A stretch of 64,000 nucleotides of DNA from Phytobacter massiliensis JC163 (GCF_000321045.1 NZ_HE578950.1:1-64000), one strand, 5' to 3'. Positions 19,513-30,306 are shown, counted from the stretch's first letter. The notes: generated by a model not told the origin, from the sequence alone. Numbers and translations: made by a program.

Positions 19513-19946
19513 TTGCATTGATTCAACGTGTAACCCAGAGCCGCGTTACCGTGGCGGGTGAAGTGACGGGTGAAATCGGTCCGGGACTTTTGGTGTTGTT
19601 AGGTGTCGAAAGGGATGATGACGAGCAGAAAGCGAACCGCCTCTGCGAGCGTGTGCTGGGGTATCGCATTTTTAGCGACGCCGACGGCAAGATGAACCTT
19701 AACGTACAGCAGGCGGGCGGCAGCGTGCTGGTGGTGTCCCAATTTACGCTGGCGGCGGATACCAGCCGCGGCATGCGCCCCGGCTTTTCTTGCGGCGCGG
19801 CGCCGGATAAAGCCGAAGCGCTGTACGACTATTTTGTGGCGCGTTGCCGCAGCCAGCAAATTGAGACACAAACCGGGCGATTCGCTGCTGATATGCAGGT
19901 GTCGCTGGTCAATGACGGCCCCGTAACGTTCTGGTTGCAAGTATGA
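19509..19946 (+). CDS. dtd: D-aminoacyl-tRNA deacylase DTD
   Basis: The protein is 145 aa, the E. coli length, and hydrolyses D-Tyr-tRNA and other D-aminoacyl-tRNAs (and Gly-tRNA-Ala). The two signature motifs are present: SQFTL and the Gly-cisPro motif NDGPVTFW. It acts as a cytoplasmic homodimer. It overlaps both yihY and fabY by ATGA. Confidence 0.96.
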   Translation: MIALIQRVTQSRVTVAGEVTGEIGPGLLVLLGVERDDDEQKANRLCERVLGYRIFSDADGKMNLNVQQAGGSVLVVSQFTLAADTSRGMRPGFSCGAAPDKAEALYDYFVARCRSQQIETQTGRFAADMQVSLVNDGPVTFWLQV

Positions 19947-20932
19947 GCGAACTGGCAGAGTGGCCCCGGGTAACAAGAGAGAATACGGCTATGTATCACC
20001 TTCGTGTACCGCAGACAGAAGAAGAACTGGAACAGTATTATCACTTCCGCTGGGAGATGCTGCGTAAACCGTTGCACCAGCCGAAAGGTTCAGAACGCGA
20101 CGCCTGGGATGCGATGGCGCATCACCAGATGGTGGTGGATGAAGAGGGAAACCTGGTGGCGGTGGGGCGGCTGTATATCAACGCCGATAATGAAGCGTCG
20201 ATCCGCTTTATGGCGGTACACCCTTCCGTTCAGGATAAAGGGCTGGGCACGCTCATGGCGATGACGCTGGAGTCCGTCGCGCGCCAGGAAGGGGTAAAAC
20301 GGGTGACATGCAGCGCCAGAGAAGACGCGGTGGAGTTTTTCGCCAAGCTGGGGTTTATCAATGAAGGCGAGATAACCGCGCCGCAGACTACGCCGGTGCG
20401 CCATTTCCTGATGATCAAACCCGTCGCCACCCTGGACGACATCCTCCATCGCGGCGACTGGTGTGGGCAGCTGCAGCAGGCGTGGTATCAGCATATCCCT
20501 CTTAGCGAGAAGATGGGCGTGCGCATTCAGCAGTACACCGGGCAAAAATTTATTACCACTATGCCGGAAGCGGGCAACCAGAATCCGCACCATACGCTGT
20601 TTGCCGGCAGCCTCTTTTCCCTGGCGACCCTGACAGGCTGGGGGCTAATCTGGCTGATGTTGCGCGAGCGCCACCTGGGCGGCACGATTATCCTTGCCGA
20701 TGCGCACATCCGTTACAGCAGACCCATTAGCGGTAAACCCAGCGCCGTTGCCGATTTAGGCTCGCTGAGCGGCGATCTCGACAGGCTGGCACGGGGTAAA
20801 AAAGCGCGTGTTCAGTTACAGGTTGAGCTGTTCGGCGATGAAAAGCCGGGTGCGCTGTTCGAGGGCATTTTCATCGTCCTGCCAGCAAAACCCTTTGGCT
20901 CGTATGAAGAGGGCGGGAACGAAGAGGAGTAG
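19943..20932 (+). CDS. fabY: fatty acid biosynthesis protein FabY (YiiD)
   Basis: The protein is 329 aa, as in E. coli. It has an N-terminal GNAT acetyltransferase domain (about residues 17-150; [12 protein letters not shown] is the acetyl-CoA loop) fused to a C-terminal hotdog thioesterase-like domain ([20 protein letters not shown]). E. coli YiiD can substitute in initiation of fatty acid synthesis, hence the name FabY. The ATGA overlap with dtd sets the start, and the 16 residues before MYHLRVP are also present in E. coli. Confidence 0.94.
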   Translation: MSELAEWPRVTRENTAMYHLRVPQTEEELEQYYHFRWEMLRKPLHQPKGSERDAWDAMAHHQMVVDEEGNLVAVGRLYINADNEASIRFMAVHPSVQDKGLGTLMAMTLESVARQEGVKRVTCSAREDAVEFFAKLGFINEGEITAPQTTPVRHFLMIKPVATLDDILHRGDWCGQLQQAWYQHIPLSEKMGVRIQQYTGQKFITTMPEAGNQNPHHTLFAGSLFSLATLTGWGLIWLMLRERHLGGTIILADAHIRYSRPISGKPSAVADLGSLSGDLDRLARGKKARVQLQVELFGDEKPGALFEGIFIVLPAKPFGSYEEGGNEEE

Positions 20933-20937
20933 CGGTT

Positions 20938-21200
20938 CTACCCCACTTGCGCATACGGGTTCATAAGCTGGCGCAGTATACGGATTATCCGTTCACCGTA
21001 ATCCGTATAGTACCCGTGAATTACCCCAGGATAGCGCTGCAGGTGAACTCCCCTCTGTTCTGTCATCATTGATACAGCGCTTCGCCTTCGTCCAGAGCGG
21101 ATTGTATTCGGCGGTAATGATATGTACCGACGGCAGCCCACCCAAATCGTCCCGCCACAGTAGGCTCACGTAGCCGTGCCACACCTTTTTTCAGTGCCAT
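20938..21200 (-). pseudogene. 3' remnant of an alpha/beta-hydrolase (HSL-type esterase)
   Basis: Three reading frames on the minus strand together encode the C-terminal third of an Abhydrolase_3 esterase. YVSLLWRDDLGGLPSVHIIT plus AEYNPLW is in one frame, DEGEALYQ in another, and RYPGVIHGYYTDYGERIIRI (with the catalytic His of YPGxIHG) in the third. At least two frameshifts are present and the N-terminal two thirds with the GDSAG nucleophile are absent. It is a degraded gene between fabY and the toxin-antitoxin pair. Confidence 0.7.
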
Positions 21201-21380
21201 AATGTTGCTCCGCTCTGTATGGATGTACAGGGTTATAGCCTGGGTTGTAGCGGATGAGAAGGGATGATTTAGCCATAAATAAATTTATGGAAAGCGCTTC
21301 GCAAAAGCCGATGTAACCCGGTGTAAGCCTTTTGTTTCGTCAGGTTATGGCGTATGGTTTTTGAACACAAACGCCAATGA

Positions 21381-21395
21381 TATACTGGAGGTATA
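21381..21395 (+). promoter_or_regulatory. palindrome over the antitoxin -10/ribosome-binding site
   Basis: TATAC TGGAG GTATA is a perfect dyad that includes both a TATACT -10-like hexamer and the SD TGGAGG. Ribbon-helix-helix antitoxins commonly autoregulate through such dyads; the assignment is by position. Confidence 0.5.
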
Positions 21396-21396
21396 T

Positions 21397-21639
21397 ATGA
21401 TGACGATGGCGGGCATGGAGATGGGCAGGATCTTACTCGACTTACCAGATGAGGCTATCCAGCGGCTGGACGAGCTTAAGCAGCAGCGCAACCTTCCCCG
21501 CGCGGAACTCCTGCGTGAAGCGATTGAGCAGTACCTGGAAAAGCAGTCTGAAACGGCGATGATAAATGCGCTGGGGCTCTGGCAGGGGTGTGAAGAGGAT
21601 GGTTTAGAGTACGAAAGGACGCTGCGTGAGGAGTGGTAA
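21397..21639 (+). CDS. ribbon-helix-helix (CopG-type) antitoxin
   Basis: About 80 aa from the ATG at 21397 (SD TGGAGG five bases upstream; the open frame extends further up without a better start). The conserved RHH part [20 protein letters not shown] then [14 protein letters not shown] gives the beta-strand and two helices. The acidic C terminus [12 protein letters not shown] is the kind that wraps a PIN toxin. It overlaps or abuts the PIN-domain gene. In E. coli the same place between yiiD and fdhE holds the CopG-like yiiE/yiiF, so this may be a locus for such modules. Confidence 0.85.
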   Translation: MMTMAGMEMGRILLDLPDEAIQRLDELKQQRNLPRAELLREAIEQYLEKQSETAMINALGLWQGCEEDGLEYERTLREEW

Positions 21640-21641
21640 TA

Positions 21642-22013
21642 ATGCAGGGATTGGCGCTTTTCGACACCAATATTTTAATTGACCTGTTTCGCGGGCGCAG
21701 TGAAGCAAAGCAGGCGCTGGAAGCCTGGCCATCGCAGAATGCCATTAGCCTGATTACCTGGATGGAAGTCATGGTGGGGGCGAAAAGGTACCAGCAGGAG
21801 TACCCAACCCGTATTGCGTTAGGCGCGTTTAAGGTGATTGATATTTCGGGAGAAATCGCCGAGAGGAGCGTTAGCCTGCGCCAGAAATATGGCATGAAAC
21901 TGCCAGACGCAATTATTCTGGCAACGGCGCAAATTCATCGCCTTACACTGGTGACGCGCAATACCAAAGATTTTGCAGGCATACCTGAGGTCGTGATGCC
22001 CTATACGCTATAA
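21642..22013 (+). CDS. PIN-domain ribonuclease toxin (VapC-like)
   Basis: The protein is 123 aa from ATG 21642. The four acidic PIN residues are visible: D8 (FDTNILIDL), E42 (WMEVMVG), D89 (KLPDAIILATA) and D110 (TRNTKDF). It is therefore likely an active Mg-dependent RNase of a type II toxin-antitoxin system. A GTG at 21633 overlapping the antitoxin stop is an alternative start. VapC relatives cut initiator tRNA or rRNA; the target here is unknown. Antitoxin first, toxin second is the usual order. Confidence 0.88.
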   Translation: MQGLALFDTNILIDLFRGRSEAKQALEAWPSQNAISLITWMEVMVGAKRYQQEYPTRIALGAFKVIDISGEIAERSVSLRQKYGMKLPDAIILATAQIHRLTLVTRNTKDFAGIPEVVMPYTL

Positions 22014-22050
22014 ACCGGGCAGTCGGGCTGCCCGGTGATTATAAAAGACG

Positions 22051-22980
22051 CTACTCCCCTTCGCCCGGAAACAGGAACGGGTTGATGGAACTGCGGGCAA
22101 AGCCCTCCTGCTCCATACGCGCATCCAGCACCAGCGAGGCCAGATCGTCTGCCACAGGCTCCACATTGGGATCTTTTTCCTGGTACAGAATCTTGAGGTA
22201 GGTGCCGCAGTCGCCGCAGCTTTCCGCTTTAATGGCCGCCTGCTCGTTATCTAGCGACCAGTAATGCAGATCGCGCGTCTGTTCGCAGTTGCTGCACTTA
22301 ATGCGCACCACGTGCCACTCGGTTTCACACAGGTTACAGTGCAGGTAGCGCAGCCCCTGAGTGGTGCCGATATGCACCATGCTGGAAACAGGCATCGAGC
22401 CGCACACCGGGCAGAACTGGCGCTGCTCGCCGTACTCTGCGCGTGCTTTGCCAGGAATAAGGCTTGCCATCTGCGACCAGTAGAGCGACAGCGCGGCCCA
22501 GATGAACGGAGCTTTGTCGCTACTGACTGAGCCAAAATCGGCGGCAAACAGCGCGCTCGCCATCGCTTCCAGCTCCTGCTCCGAGGCTTTTTCCAGGTTC
22601 TCGATCACCGCCAGCGCCGGGCCGCTCATCTCCGGTTTTAGCTCAGCGATGAGGGAGTGCAGCAGCTTGTGCCAGTGCCTGTCGCGCGGCAGAACATGGA
22701 TATCCAGCGGCGGCTTGCCCTGCGCGGCGGCCTCTTTGATACGCCCGGTCAGGTCCATTTCAAGCGGGTGGTCGTACAGCACCACCTCCTGAGCGTGGGC
22801 GATCAGCGCGGCAAAGCGCAGATAATCGCCCAGCGGGTTATTCTCTGCCAGTTCACGCAGGCGTTCCGCCCGGCGGTTGTAGAGATTTTTCAGCCTGGGG
22901 AATAATAACGGCGGAATGACTTCCGCCGTGCGTTTCTCGCTCTTCTCCAGCTCATCTTGCGGGATTATGCGAATACTCAT
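22051..22980 (-). CDS. fdhE: formate dehydrogenase accessory protein FdhE
   Basis: The protein is 309 aa, identical in length to E. coli FdhE. It is a cytoplasmic rubredoxin-like iron protein needed for maturation of respiratory formate dehydrogenases. Paired CXXC motifs are all present: FCPVCGS, LHCNLCE, KCSNCE, SCGDCG. It overlaps fdoI by ATGA and ends the fdoGHI-fdhE operon. Confidence 0.97.
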   Translation of the reverse strand: MSIRIIPQDELEKSEKRTAEVIPPLLFPRLKNLYNRRAERLRELAENNPLGDYLRFAALIAHAQEVVLYDHPLEMDLTGRIKEAAAQGKPPLDIHVLPRDRHWHKLLHSLIAELKPEMSGPALAVIENLEKASEQELEAMASALFAADFGSVSSDKAPFIWAALSLYWSQMASLIPGKARAEYGEQRQFCPVCGSMPVSSMVHIGTTQGLRYLHCNLCETEWHVVRIKCSNCEQTRDLHYWSLDNEQAAIKAESCGDCGTYLKILYQEKDPNVEPVADDLASLVLDARMEQEGFARSSINPFLFPGEGE

Positions 22981-23612
22981 TCCGTGGTTTTTTCCTCTTT
23001 CTGGCGGACTTCACGGTACCAGCGCGGGTGGTGTCTCTTCGCCCACGTTCTGGTCACCCATCCTTCCACCATAGCGGTTATTGTGCCTTTTACCCAGATG
23101 GCAGCGTAAATATGCACCATGATAACCACAATGAGTCCAACGGCGGCAAATGAATGCAGCATTATCGCCAGACGAATGACCGGAATAGAGAAGGCCGGAG
23201 CGAAGTAAGGACGCCACATGATCACGCCGCTTACCAGCAGCAGCACCAGCAGAATAATCGCCGCCCAGAAGACGCACTTCTGGCCGAAGTTATAACGCCC
23301 GGTGTCGCCCACCTCTTCGTTGACGACAATCTTGCGAATGTTTTTCGCCCAGAAAATATCGTCCCGGTTGATCAGGTTATGGTGCCAGTAACGGAAGAAC
23401 ATGATGATGAACGAGGCGAACATCACCACCCCGACAAACGGATGCAGAATACGCGCCAGCTGCGGCGTGCCCAGAATATGCATCAGCCAGTTGAAGGAGG
23501 GGAAGAAAAAGCCCAGCCCGCTCACCGCCGCCAGCACGAAGCAGAAGGCGGTAACCCAGTGGTTGATACGTTCCGGCGCCGTGTAGCGCACGATGGTGTC
23601 ACGTCTTCTCAT
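22977..23612 (-). CDS. fdoI: formate dehydrogenase-O cytochrome b556 subunit FdoI
   Basis: The protein is 211 aa, with four membrane helices and histidines that ligate the two b hemes (e.g. [10 protein letters not shown] near the N terminus, [20 protein letters not shown]). It passes electrons from FdoH to menaquinone/ubiquinone. Overlaps of four bases on both sides show tight coupling with fdoH and fdhE. Confidence 0.97.
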   Translation of the reverse strand: MRRRDTIVRYTAPERINHWVTAFCFVLAAVSGLGFFFPSFNWLMHILGTPQLARILHPFVGVVMFASFIIMFFRYWHHNLINRDDIFWAKNIRKIVVNEEVGDTGRYNFGQKCVFWAAIILLVLLLVSGVIMWRPYFAPAFSIPVIRLAIMLHSFAAVGLIVVIMVHIYAAIWVKGTITAMVEGWVTRTWAKRHHPRWYREVRQKEEKTTE

Positions 23613-24514
23613 TTGCGCACCTCGTCTTTGTCTTCATGCAGATTGTCTTCGTCGCCTTCCTCTGCACGGTTCGGGCCTACGCCAACGTAGTGGAAAATGC
23701 TGGCTGCGAAAGTGGCCGCAAAGCCCACTGCCGCCAGCGGTTTCCAGATCCCTTTCCAGAACTTCACCGTTTCGCTGATTTCCGGGTTTTCTGGCAGGCC
23801 ATGATAGAGATTCGGCTTGTCGGCGTGGTGCAGCACGTACATCACGTGCGTGCCGCCGACCCCGGCCGGATCGTACAGGCCCGCGTTGTCGTAACCACGG
23901 GTTTTCAGTTCGGCCACGCGCTCGCCTGCCAGCACTTTCATATCCTCTTTGGAGCCAAAATGGATAGCGCCGGTCGGGCAAGTCTTCACGCAGGCCGGTT
24001 CCTGGCCCACGGTCACGCGGTCGACACAGAGCGTACATTTATAGACGCGGTTGTCTTCCGGGTTGAGTCGCGGGACATCGAACGGGCAGCCAGCAATGCA
24101 GTAGCCGCAGCCGATGCACTGCTCCGACTGGAAGTCGACGATACCGTTGGCATACTGAATGATAGCCCCTTCTGCCGGGCACGCCTTAAGGCAGCCCGGA
24201 TCGGCGCAGTGCATACAGCCATCCTTACGGATAAGCCACTCCAGTTTGTCGTTCTGCTCTACTTCCGAGAAGCGCATTACCGTCCAGGATTTGGCGGTCA
24301 GATCGGCGGGGTTGTCGTACACCCCGACGTTGTGACCCACTTCATCACGAATGTCGTTCCATTCAGAGCAGGCCACCTGACAGGCTTTACAGCCAATACA
24401 GGTGGTGACATCGATAAGCTTCGCCACCTCTTGCTGGTGATCCCGCGCCTGAGGCGCGGGAGTGAAGCCGTTAGTCGCGGAACGACGGATAATATCTTGC
24501 GATTGATAAGCCAT
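23609..24514 (-). CDS. fdoH: formate dehydrogenase-O iron-sulfur subunit FdoH
   Basis: The protein is 301 aa, with four ferredoxin-type 4Fe-4S cysteine groups (e.g. [41 protein letters not shown]). A single C-terminal membrane helix near residue 260 ([20 protein letters not shown]) anchors it to FdoI. It transfers electrons from the Mo/Se subunit across the periplasmic face of the membrane. Confidence 0.97.
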   Translation of the reverse strand: MAYQSQDIIRRSATNGFTPAPQARDHQQEVAKLIDVTTCIGCKACQVACSEWNDIRDEVGHNVGVYDNPADLTAKSWTVMRFSEVEQNDKLEWLIRKDGCMHCADPGCLKACPAEGAIIQYANGIVDFQSEQCIGCGYCIAGCPFDVPRLNPEDNRVYKCTLCVDRVTVGQEPACVKTCPTGAIHFGSKEDMKVLAGERVAELKTRGYDNAGLYDPAGVGGTHVMYVLHHADKPNLYHGLPENPEISETVKFWKGIWKPLAAVGFAATFAASIFHYVGVGPNRAEEGDEDNLHEDKDEVRK

Positions 24515-24526
24515 GATTCGTCTCCG

Positions 24527-27500
24527 CTATACCTTTTCCACATTCACCAGGAACGCCTTGAACTCTGGCGTCTGGGTGTTTGCGTCACCCACAAACGGGG
24601 TGAGGGTGTTGGCGATAAAGCCTTTCTTCGCCACGCCTTCATAACCCCAGTGGATAGGAATACCGATGGTATCCACATCCTTGCCGTCCACCTTCAGAGT
24701 GCGAATACGTTTCGTCACCACCGCTTTGGCTTTGATATAGCCGCGGTTGGAGGAGACTTTCACCGTATCGCCCTGCGCGATGCCTAGCTTGCCTGCCAGC
24801 TTCTCGCCGATCTCCACAAACTGTTCCGGCTGCGCGATGGCGTTGAGCAACGCGTGCTTGGTCCAGTAGTGGAAGTGCTCGGTCAGACGGTAAGTGGTGC
24901 CGACATACGGGAACTTATCCGCTTTCCCCATCGCATCCATATCGTCTTTAAAGACGCGGGCGGCAGGGTTGGAGATAACCTTCGGATGCAGCGGGTTCGT
25001 CCCCAGCGGCGTCTCAAACGGCTCATAGTGCTCAGGGAACGGCCCTTCCGCCATTTTGTCGGTGGCGAACAGGCGTCCAACGCCCTCTGGCTGCATGATA
25101 AACGGCCCGACGTCAGTGCCCGGCGCGGCGGTGCTGTAGTCCGGAATATCCGCGCCCACCCATTTGCCATTGGCATATGAGAGAAGCTGACGTTTCGGAT
25201 CCCACGGCTTGCCCTGCGGGTCGGCGGAGGCGCGGTTATAGAGAATGCGGCGGTTCAGCGGCCATGCCCATGCCCAGCCCAGCGTATTGCCCAGGCCTGA
25301 CGGGTCGGCGTTATCACGACGCGCCATCTGGTTGCCGTCCGGCGTCCAGCTTCCCGCGAAGATCCAGCAGCCGCTGGAGGTGGTGCCGTCATCGCGAAGA
25401 TGCGCGAACGTGCCCAGCTGGTTGCCTTTCTTCGCCAGCACAGCACCGGTAACCGGGTCGATAATATCTTCCAGCGCCTTGCCGTTGCTCTCCATGGCCA
25501 CCTCTTCCGGCGACGGGTTCTCCGGCGTCAGATAGTTCCAGCTCATGTTCAGCACCTGTTCCGGGTTCGCGCCCCCTTCCGCTGCGTACATTTTACGCAT
25601 GCGTAAGAAGATGCCCGCGAGGATCTCGCCGTCGTTCAGCGCTTCGCCGGGGGCGTCCGCGCCTTTCCAGTGCCACTGCAGCCAGCGACCGGAGTTAACG
25701 ATCGAGCCATTCTCTTCTGCAAAGCAGGTAGACGGCAGACGGAACACTTCGGTCTGAATCTTCGACGGATCGACATCGTTCGACTCGCCGTGGTTCTGCC
25801 AGAAGGTCGCCGTCTCGGTGTTAAGCGGGTCGATGGTGACCAGGAATTTCAGCTTCGAGAGCGCCGCCACGACTTTGTTTTTGTTCGGGAAGGACGCCAC
25901 CGGGTTGAAGCCCTGGCAGATATAGCCGTTCACCTGGCCTTTGTACATCATGTCGAAGTACTGCAGGACATCGTAGCCTTTGTCCCACTTCGGCAACCAG
26001 TCAAAGCCCCAGTTGTTCTCTTTGGTCGCTTTATCGCCGTAGAAGGCTTTCATCATCGACACGAAGAATTTGGGGTAGTTGCTCCAGTAGTTTACCTGCC
26101 CCTGCAACAGCGGTTTCGGCGTGTTGGCGGTCAGGTAAGTCTGCAGGTCCGGCTGTTTTTCGCTGGGCAGGGTCATATAACCCGGCAGGCTCTGGGAGAG
26201 CAGGCCAAGGTCGGTCAGCCCCTGAATATTGGAGTGGCCGCGCAGGGCGTTCACGCCGCCGCCTGCCATCCCCATATTGCCGAGCAGCAGCTGAATCATC
26301 GCCATGGTACGGATGTTCTGTGCGCCGACGGAGTGCTGTGTCCAGCCCAGTGCATACAGGAACGAGGCGGTTTTATCGTGAGCGCTGGTTTCCGCAATGT
26401 ATTCGCAAACTTTCAGGAAGTCCGCTTTTGGCGTACCGCAGATGTTTTCTACCACTTCCGGCGTGTAGCGGGAGACGTGCTGTTTCAGCAGGTTCCAGAC
26501 GCAGCGCGGGTGGGTAAGGGTGGTATCGCGTTTGGCGAAGCCCTGTTCATCCAGCTCATAGTTCCAGCTTGAACGGTCATATTTGCGTTTATCCGCGTCA
26601 TAGCCGGAGAAGAGACCGTCTTCAAAGCTGAAATCTTCACGCACGATCAGGCTGGCGTTGGTGTAGGCCTCGGTATATTCGCGGTTATATTTTTCGTTAT
26701 TCAGCAGGTACAGCATTACGCCTGACAGGAAAGCAATGTCAGTACCGGAACGAATTGGGGCATAGAAATCCGCCACCGACGCCGTACGCGTAAAGCGCGG
26801 ATCGATCACAATCAGCTTCGCGCCATTGTGGATTTTGGCTTCCATCGCCCAGCGGAACCCGACCGGGTGCGCTTCAGCGGCGTTACCGCCCATCACCACG
26901 ACGAGGTTGGCGTTTTTGATGTCGACCCAGTGGTTGGTCATCGCACCGCGACCAAATGTTGGAGCAAGACTTGCTACCGTTGGTCCGTGTCAGACACGCG
27001 CCTGGTTGTCGACCGCGAGCATGCCAAGCGCGCGGGAAAATTTCTGGGTTAAATAGCCGGTTTCGTTACTGGAAGCAGAAGCACATAACATCCCGGTGGA
27101 GAGCCAGCGGTTAACGGTGGTGCCTTCGTCGTTCTGCGCAATATAGTTGGCGTCACGATCTTCTTTCATCAGTTTGGCAATGCGTTCAAACGCCTCTTCC
27201 CAACTGATGCGCTGCCATTTGTCTGAACCTGGTGCGCGGTATTCCGGGTATTTCAGGCGGCTTTCTGAATGGATAAAGTCCACCAGGCCTGCGCCTTTCG
27301 GGCAGAGCGCGCCACGGTTAACCGGATGATCCGGGTCGCCTTCAATATGGAAAATTGATGCTTTGGCGTTCTTTGCTCCGTCGCCGAGGCTGTACATCAA
27401 CAGCCCACAACCAACGGAACAGTATGTGCAGGTGTTTCTCGTTTCGCGGGTGCGCAGTAATTTATACTGCCGCGTTTCCGCCAGCGCCAGACTCGGGGCG

Positions 27501-27577
27501 AAGCCGAGTGCCGCTGCTGTTGTTCCTGCCATACCGCCAGCGCAGATCTTAAAGAACTGCCTTCTGCTGACCTGCAT
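24527..27577 (-). CDS. fdoG: formate dehydrogenase-O major subunit FdoG (selenoprotein)
   Basis: The protein is 1016 aa when the in-frame TGA at 26990-26992 is read as selenocysteine; this puts Sec at residue 196, exactly as in E. coli FdoG. The twin-arginine signal SRRQFFK is at residues 4-10, followed by a hydrophobic stretch ending ALA. The 4Fe-4S site CTYCSVGC follows. It binds Mo/W-bisMGD (linking it to mobA/mobB here) and oxidises formate in the periplasm during aerobic and nitrate respiration. A naive reading would split it into two genes; the reading frame, SECIS hairpin and length all say it is one. Confidence 0.97.
26947..26992 (-). promoter_or_regulatory. bacterial SECIS element of fdoG
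   Basis: Directly after the TGA, the minus strand reads CACGGACCAACGGTAGCAAG then TCTTGCTCCAACATTTGGTC. The apical stem-loop GG(T)AGCAA-GTC-TTGCTCC matches the SelB-binding minihelix of enterobacterial formate dehydrogenases. Confidence 0.88.
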
Positions 27578-27732
27578 GGGTCGCTCCTTGTTTCGACATT
27601 GTCACGTGCTTTTATTTACTTTGCGGTCGACGCCGCAAAGGTTCAGAATTGCGGTTAATCCCCTCGTCCCACAGGGGAATGACGCCAGAATACCATATTG
27701 TGCTCCGCCTGTTCTTATTCGGTTAAAACAAC

Positions 27733-28569
27733 GTGAACGAAAATTCGACTAAACATCCAGAAAATGCAAGCGAGATCACGGGGGCACGCCAGGTGTCGCT
27801 CTGGCGCCGCGACAACCTGCAGCAGACGCTTCCCGATATGCTGGCCGAGGAAGTGCCAGTCGCGCTGGTCTATAACGGCATTTCTCATGTTGTGATGATG
27901 GCTTCGCCCAAAGACCTTGAGTGGTTCGCTATCGGCTTTTCCCTTTCCGAAGGGATTATTGAAGAGCCCGGTGACATTTACGGTATTGATGTTGTTCCTG
28001 CCTGTAACGGGCTGGAGGTACAGATTGAGCTTTCCAGTCGCCGTTTTATGGAGTTAAAAGCGCGCCGCCGTGCCCTTGCCGGGCGTACCGGTTGCGGCGT
28101 CTGCGGGGTGGAACAGCTTAACGATATTGGCAAACCCATCGCGCCATTGCCCTTTACCCGCACGTTTGACCTGGCCCATCTGGACCGGGCGCTCGCCCAC
28201 CTGTCTGATTTCCAGCCGGTCGGAATGCTGACCGGCTGTACCCATGCCGCCGCGTGGATGCTGCCTTCCGGTGAACTGGCGGGCGGCCATGAGGATGTGG
28301 GGCGGCATGTGGCGCTGGATAAACTGCTCGGCCATCGCGCCCGTGAAGGGGAGCGCTGGCAACAGGGAGCTGCGCTGGTCTCCAGCCGCGCCAGTTATGA
28401 GATGGTGCAGAAGTCGGCGATGTGCGGCGTTGAGATTCTGTTTGCCGTATCGGCGGCCACCACGCTGGCCGTTGAAGTCGCCGAACGCTGCAATCTGACG
28501 CTGGTGGGCTTTTGTAAGCCGGGGCGGGCTACGGTCTATACCCACCCTCAACGCTTGCTTAATCGCTAA
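27733..28569 (+). CDS. fdhD: formate dehydrogenase sulfurtransferase FdhD
   Basis: The protein is 278 aa (277 in E. coli). It delivers sulfur from IscS to the molybdenum site of formate dehydrogenases through the conserved cysteine pair in GRTGCGVCG. The GTG at 27733 is the start; no ATG fits. It is divergent from fdoG with 155 bases between them that must hold both promoters. Confidence 0.96.
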   Translation: MNENSTKHPENASEITGARQVSLWRRDNLQQTLPDMLAEEVPVALVYNGISHVVMMASPKDLEWFAIGFSLSEGIIEEPGDIYGIDVVPACNGLEVQIELSSRRFMELKARRRALAGRTGCGVCGVEQLNDIGKPIAPLPFTRTFDLAHLDRALAHLSDFQPVGMLTGCTHAAAWMLPSGELAGGHEDVGRHVALDKLLGHRAREGERWQQGAALVSSRASYEMVQKSAMCGVEILFAVSAATTLAVEVAERCNLTLVGFCKPGRATVYTHPQRLLNR

Positions 28570-28693
28570 CGTTCAGTTTTATTGAACAATAAAAGCAAAA
28601 CCTTCCGCTTTTTGTTGATAGGGTTGAGGTCTATTATTGACTTCATCGAGGCACAACGCCTCAGCTAATCAAACATACAGAAGGGTTTATATC

Positions 28694-28906
28694 ATGAAAA
28701 GCATCAAAACTTTTGTCGCAGTTGTCGCTCTGGCTTCCTCTTTCGGCACATTTGCTGCACAGACCGTGACCGCAACGGACTCCACCCTGTCTGGCGCAGA
28801 AGCGAAAATCGCCGCTCAGGCACAGCAGGCTGGCGCCTCTTCTTACCAGATCACCGAAGCGTTCACCGGTAATCAGGTTCATATGACCGCTGAGCTGTCT
28901 AAATAA
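28694..28906 (+). CDS. small periplasmic DUF1471 (YhcN/BhsA-family) protein
   Basis: The protein is 70 aa. Residues 1-21 form a signal peptide (KSIKTFVAVVALASSFGTFA). The mature part has the DUF1471 fold features, with IAAQAQQAGASSYQITEAFT and HMTAELSK at the end. Relatives (BhsA, McbA, YhcN, YdgH) respond to stress, acid or biofilm conditions. The ATG at 28694 follows AAGGGTTT; the open frame upstream lacks a signal peptide. It stands alone downstream of fdhD. Confidence 0.88.
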   Translation: MKSIKTFVAVVALASSFGTFAAQTVTATDSTLSGAEAKIAAQAQQAGASSYQITEAFTGNQVHMTAELSK

Positions 28907-29314
28907 GTCTTCCGCTCTACCGCTGTCCCTGACTCTTCGGAGCGGGGACAGGTTTACGCCCGCAGTCTTTTCCCTCCCTGTTTATCTCCACGCTGTATGC
29001 CTCTTTGTCGCTAAAAAATGCGGCGAAACTCACAAAATTATCAAATCGCAAAAATTGCCGCCTGCGTTTTTATTATACAGACGATGCTCTGGTGCTCTCG
29101 ATTTATAACTAAATGATAGAAAAGGAATTAATAAAAAATATGTGATAGTTATCGCATTGTGATTATGTGATGGCACTCGCAAAAACAAGCCTAATGATCG
29201 CGTTGTCAATCATTGCCTCTGCTGAAATTATCCAGAAAGTGTGACATTCATTGCAAATATAACCCTTGAACTCAGGGAAAAATATTCGCAAAGGCAGCCA
29301 TTGAGGACGTCGTG
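28907..29314. other. intergenic region before the ascorbate-class PTS operon
   Basis: This 408-base, increasingly AT-rich region starts with an inverted repeat CTGTCCC / GGGGACAG (28923-28951) that may end the upstream gene. It contains a CRP-like site at 29141-29156 and ends at the SD TGAGGA. No gene is apparent. Confidence 0.5.
29141..29156 (+). promoter_or_regulatory. CRP-like site upstream of the PTS operon
   Basis: TGTGATAGTTATCGCA matches TGTGA-N6-TCACA with a single change. It lies 159 bases before the first gene of the operon, fitting catabolite control of a sugar operon. Confidence 0.5.
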
Positions 29315-30295
29315 ATGAATATCGGTGTGGTTATTAGCGGTGGTGACGTTTCAGGAATAAATAATTTTATTTTCCAGATCGCCCGGCTGGCAAAAGCCCG
29401 TATAACCCTGTTTAACGGGGGGATACCCGGCCTGCTTGAAAAAAGGCACCAGGAAATTGAATGGCGCGATCTGGTTGATTTTTCGATCGCAGCCATTCCC
29501 ATTATCACCTCAGGACGCACGACCCGTAAATTAGTGCGCAGCGAATATGAAACTATTGCTAAAAAATTAAAGTCGCTGCATATCGATGTGCTGATCATGG
29601 CGGGTGGCGATGGCTCGCTACAATTTTTAAATACGCTTAGCGAATTTGACGTGAACTGTTTTGGCGTTGCCATGACCATTGACAATGATGTTTACGGGAG
29701 CCACTACTCCATCGGTTTTTCTACCGCTTGCGAGCAAATTATTAAAGAGGTCTCTCGCCTCAGAAATACGGGACGGGCGCTGCCAGGCCGCGTATTTATG
29801 GTGGAGGTACTGGGTGGCTATTGTGGTGAACTGACGCTGCAATCAGCCATTAAAAGCAATGCGGATATTGCCCTCATCCCGGAATGTCAGATTGCGATTG
29901 ATGACCTCTCCGCGCGCATCAAATCACGCCTCGCCAGCCAGAACAGCGTGGTGATCCTCTGCTCTGAGGGGTACACCCGCGAATACTCCCCCGGCTTTCA
30001 GGGCGCTATCGATACCATGATCAAGCAGATTGAACCGCAGATTGGCGTGCGTATCCGTAAAACCATCGTCGGCTATGGCTTACGCAACGGCGATCCTACC
30101 TGTGAAGAAATATACCAGGGCACGATTATGGCCAGCGAAGTGGTTCGTTGTATTCAATCTGGCATGAAGAATAAAGCCATTATTATTAACTCCAGCAATA
30201 AACCCATCCCTATTGATCTTATTAGTATGAAAAAACGTCTGGTAGACACTGAAGGACATCATTATAAACTGGCCAAACAACTCAATATTATTTGA
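29315..30295 (+). CDS. divergent PfkA-family phosphoketose kinase
   Basis: The protein is 326 aa. The 6-phosphofructokinase fold is clear: SGGDVSG at residues 8-14 (ATP loop), GGDGS at 97-101 (the ATP-type, not the PPi-type GGDD), TIDND at 121-125 with the catalytic Asp123, and EVLGGYCGELTL where PfkA has the MGR substrate loop. The changes GVAMTIDND for GxPGTIDND and LGG for MGR mean that substrate contacts differ from glycolytic PfkA. A tagatose-6-phosphate or other ketose-6-phosphate kinase role is inferred from the neighbouring aldolase. SD GAGGA is 7 bases before ATG 29315. It is the first gene of a seven-gene operon. Confidence 0.82.
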   Translation: MNIGVVISGGDVSGINNFIFQIARLAKARITLFNGGIPGLLEKRHQEIEWRDLVDFSIAAIPIITSGRTTRKLVRSEYETIAKKLKSLHIDVLIMAGGDGSLQFLNTLSEFDVNCFGVAMTIDNDVYGSHYSIGFSTACEQIIKEVSRLRNTGRALPGRVFMVEVLGGYCGELTLQSAIKSNADIALIPECQIAIDDLSARIKSRLASQNSVVILCSEGYTREYSPGFQGAIDTMIKQIEPQIGVRIRKTIVGYGLRNGDPTCEEIYQGTIMASEVVRCIQSGMKNKAIIINSSNKPIPIDLISMKKRLVDTEGHHYKLAKQLNII

Positions 30296-30306
30296 GGAGA
30301 TTTTAC

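Noticed and set aside
23636-24787. 383-codon plus-strand frame over fdoH/fdoG
   Set aside because: Antisense to two well-supported genes and without any recognised domain.
26941-26992. fdoG appearing as two genes split by a TGA
   Set aside because: The TGA is at codon 196 where FdoG has selenocysteine, a SECIS hairpin follows, and the rest of the frame is intact; it is one selenoprotein gene.
29172-29192. TGGCACTCGCAAAAAC as a sigma-54 promoter
   Set aside because: The -24 hexamer is right but no GC/TTGC occurs at the -12 distance.
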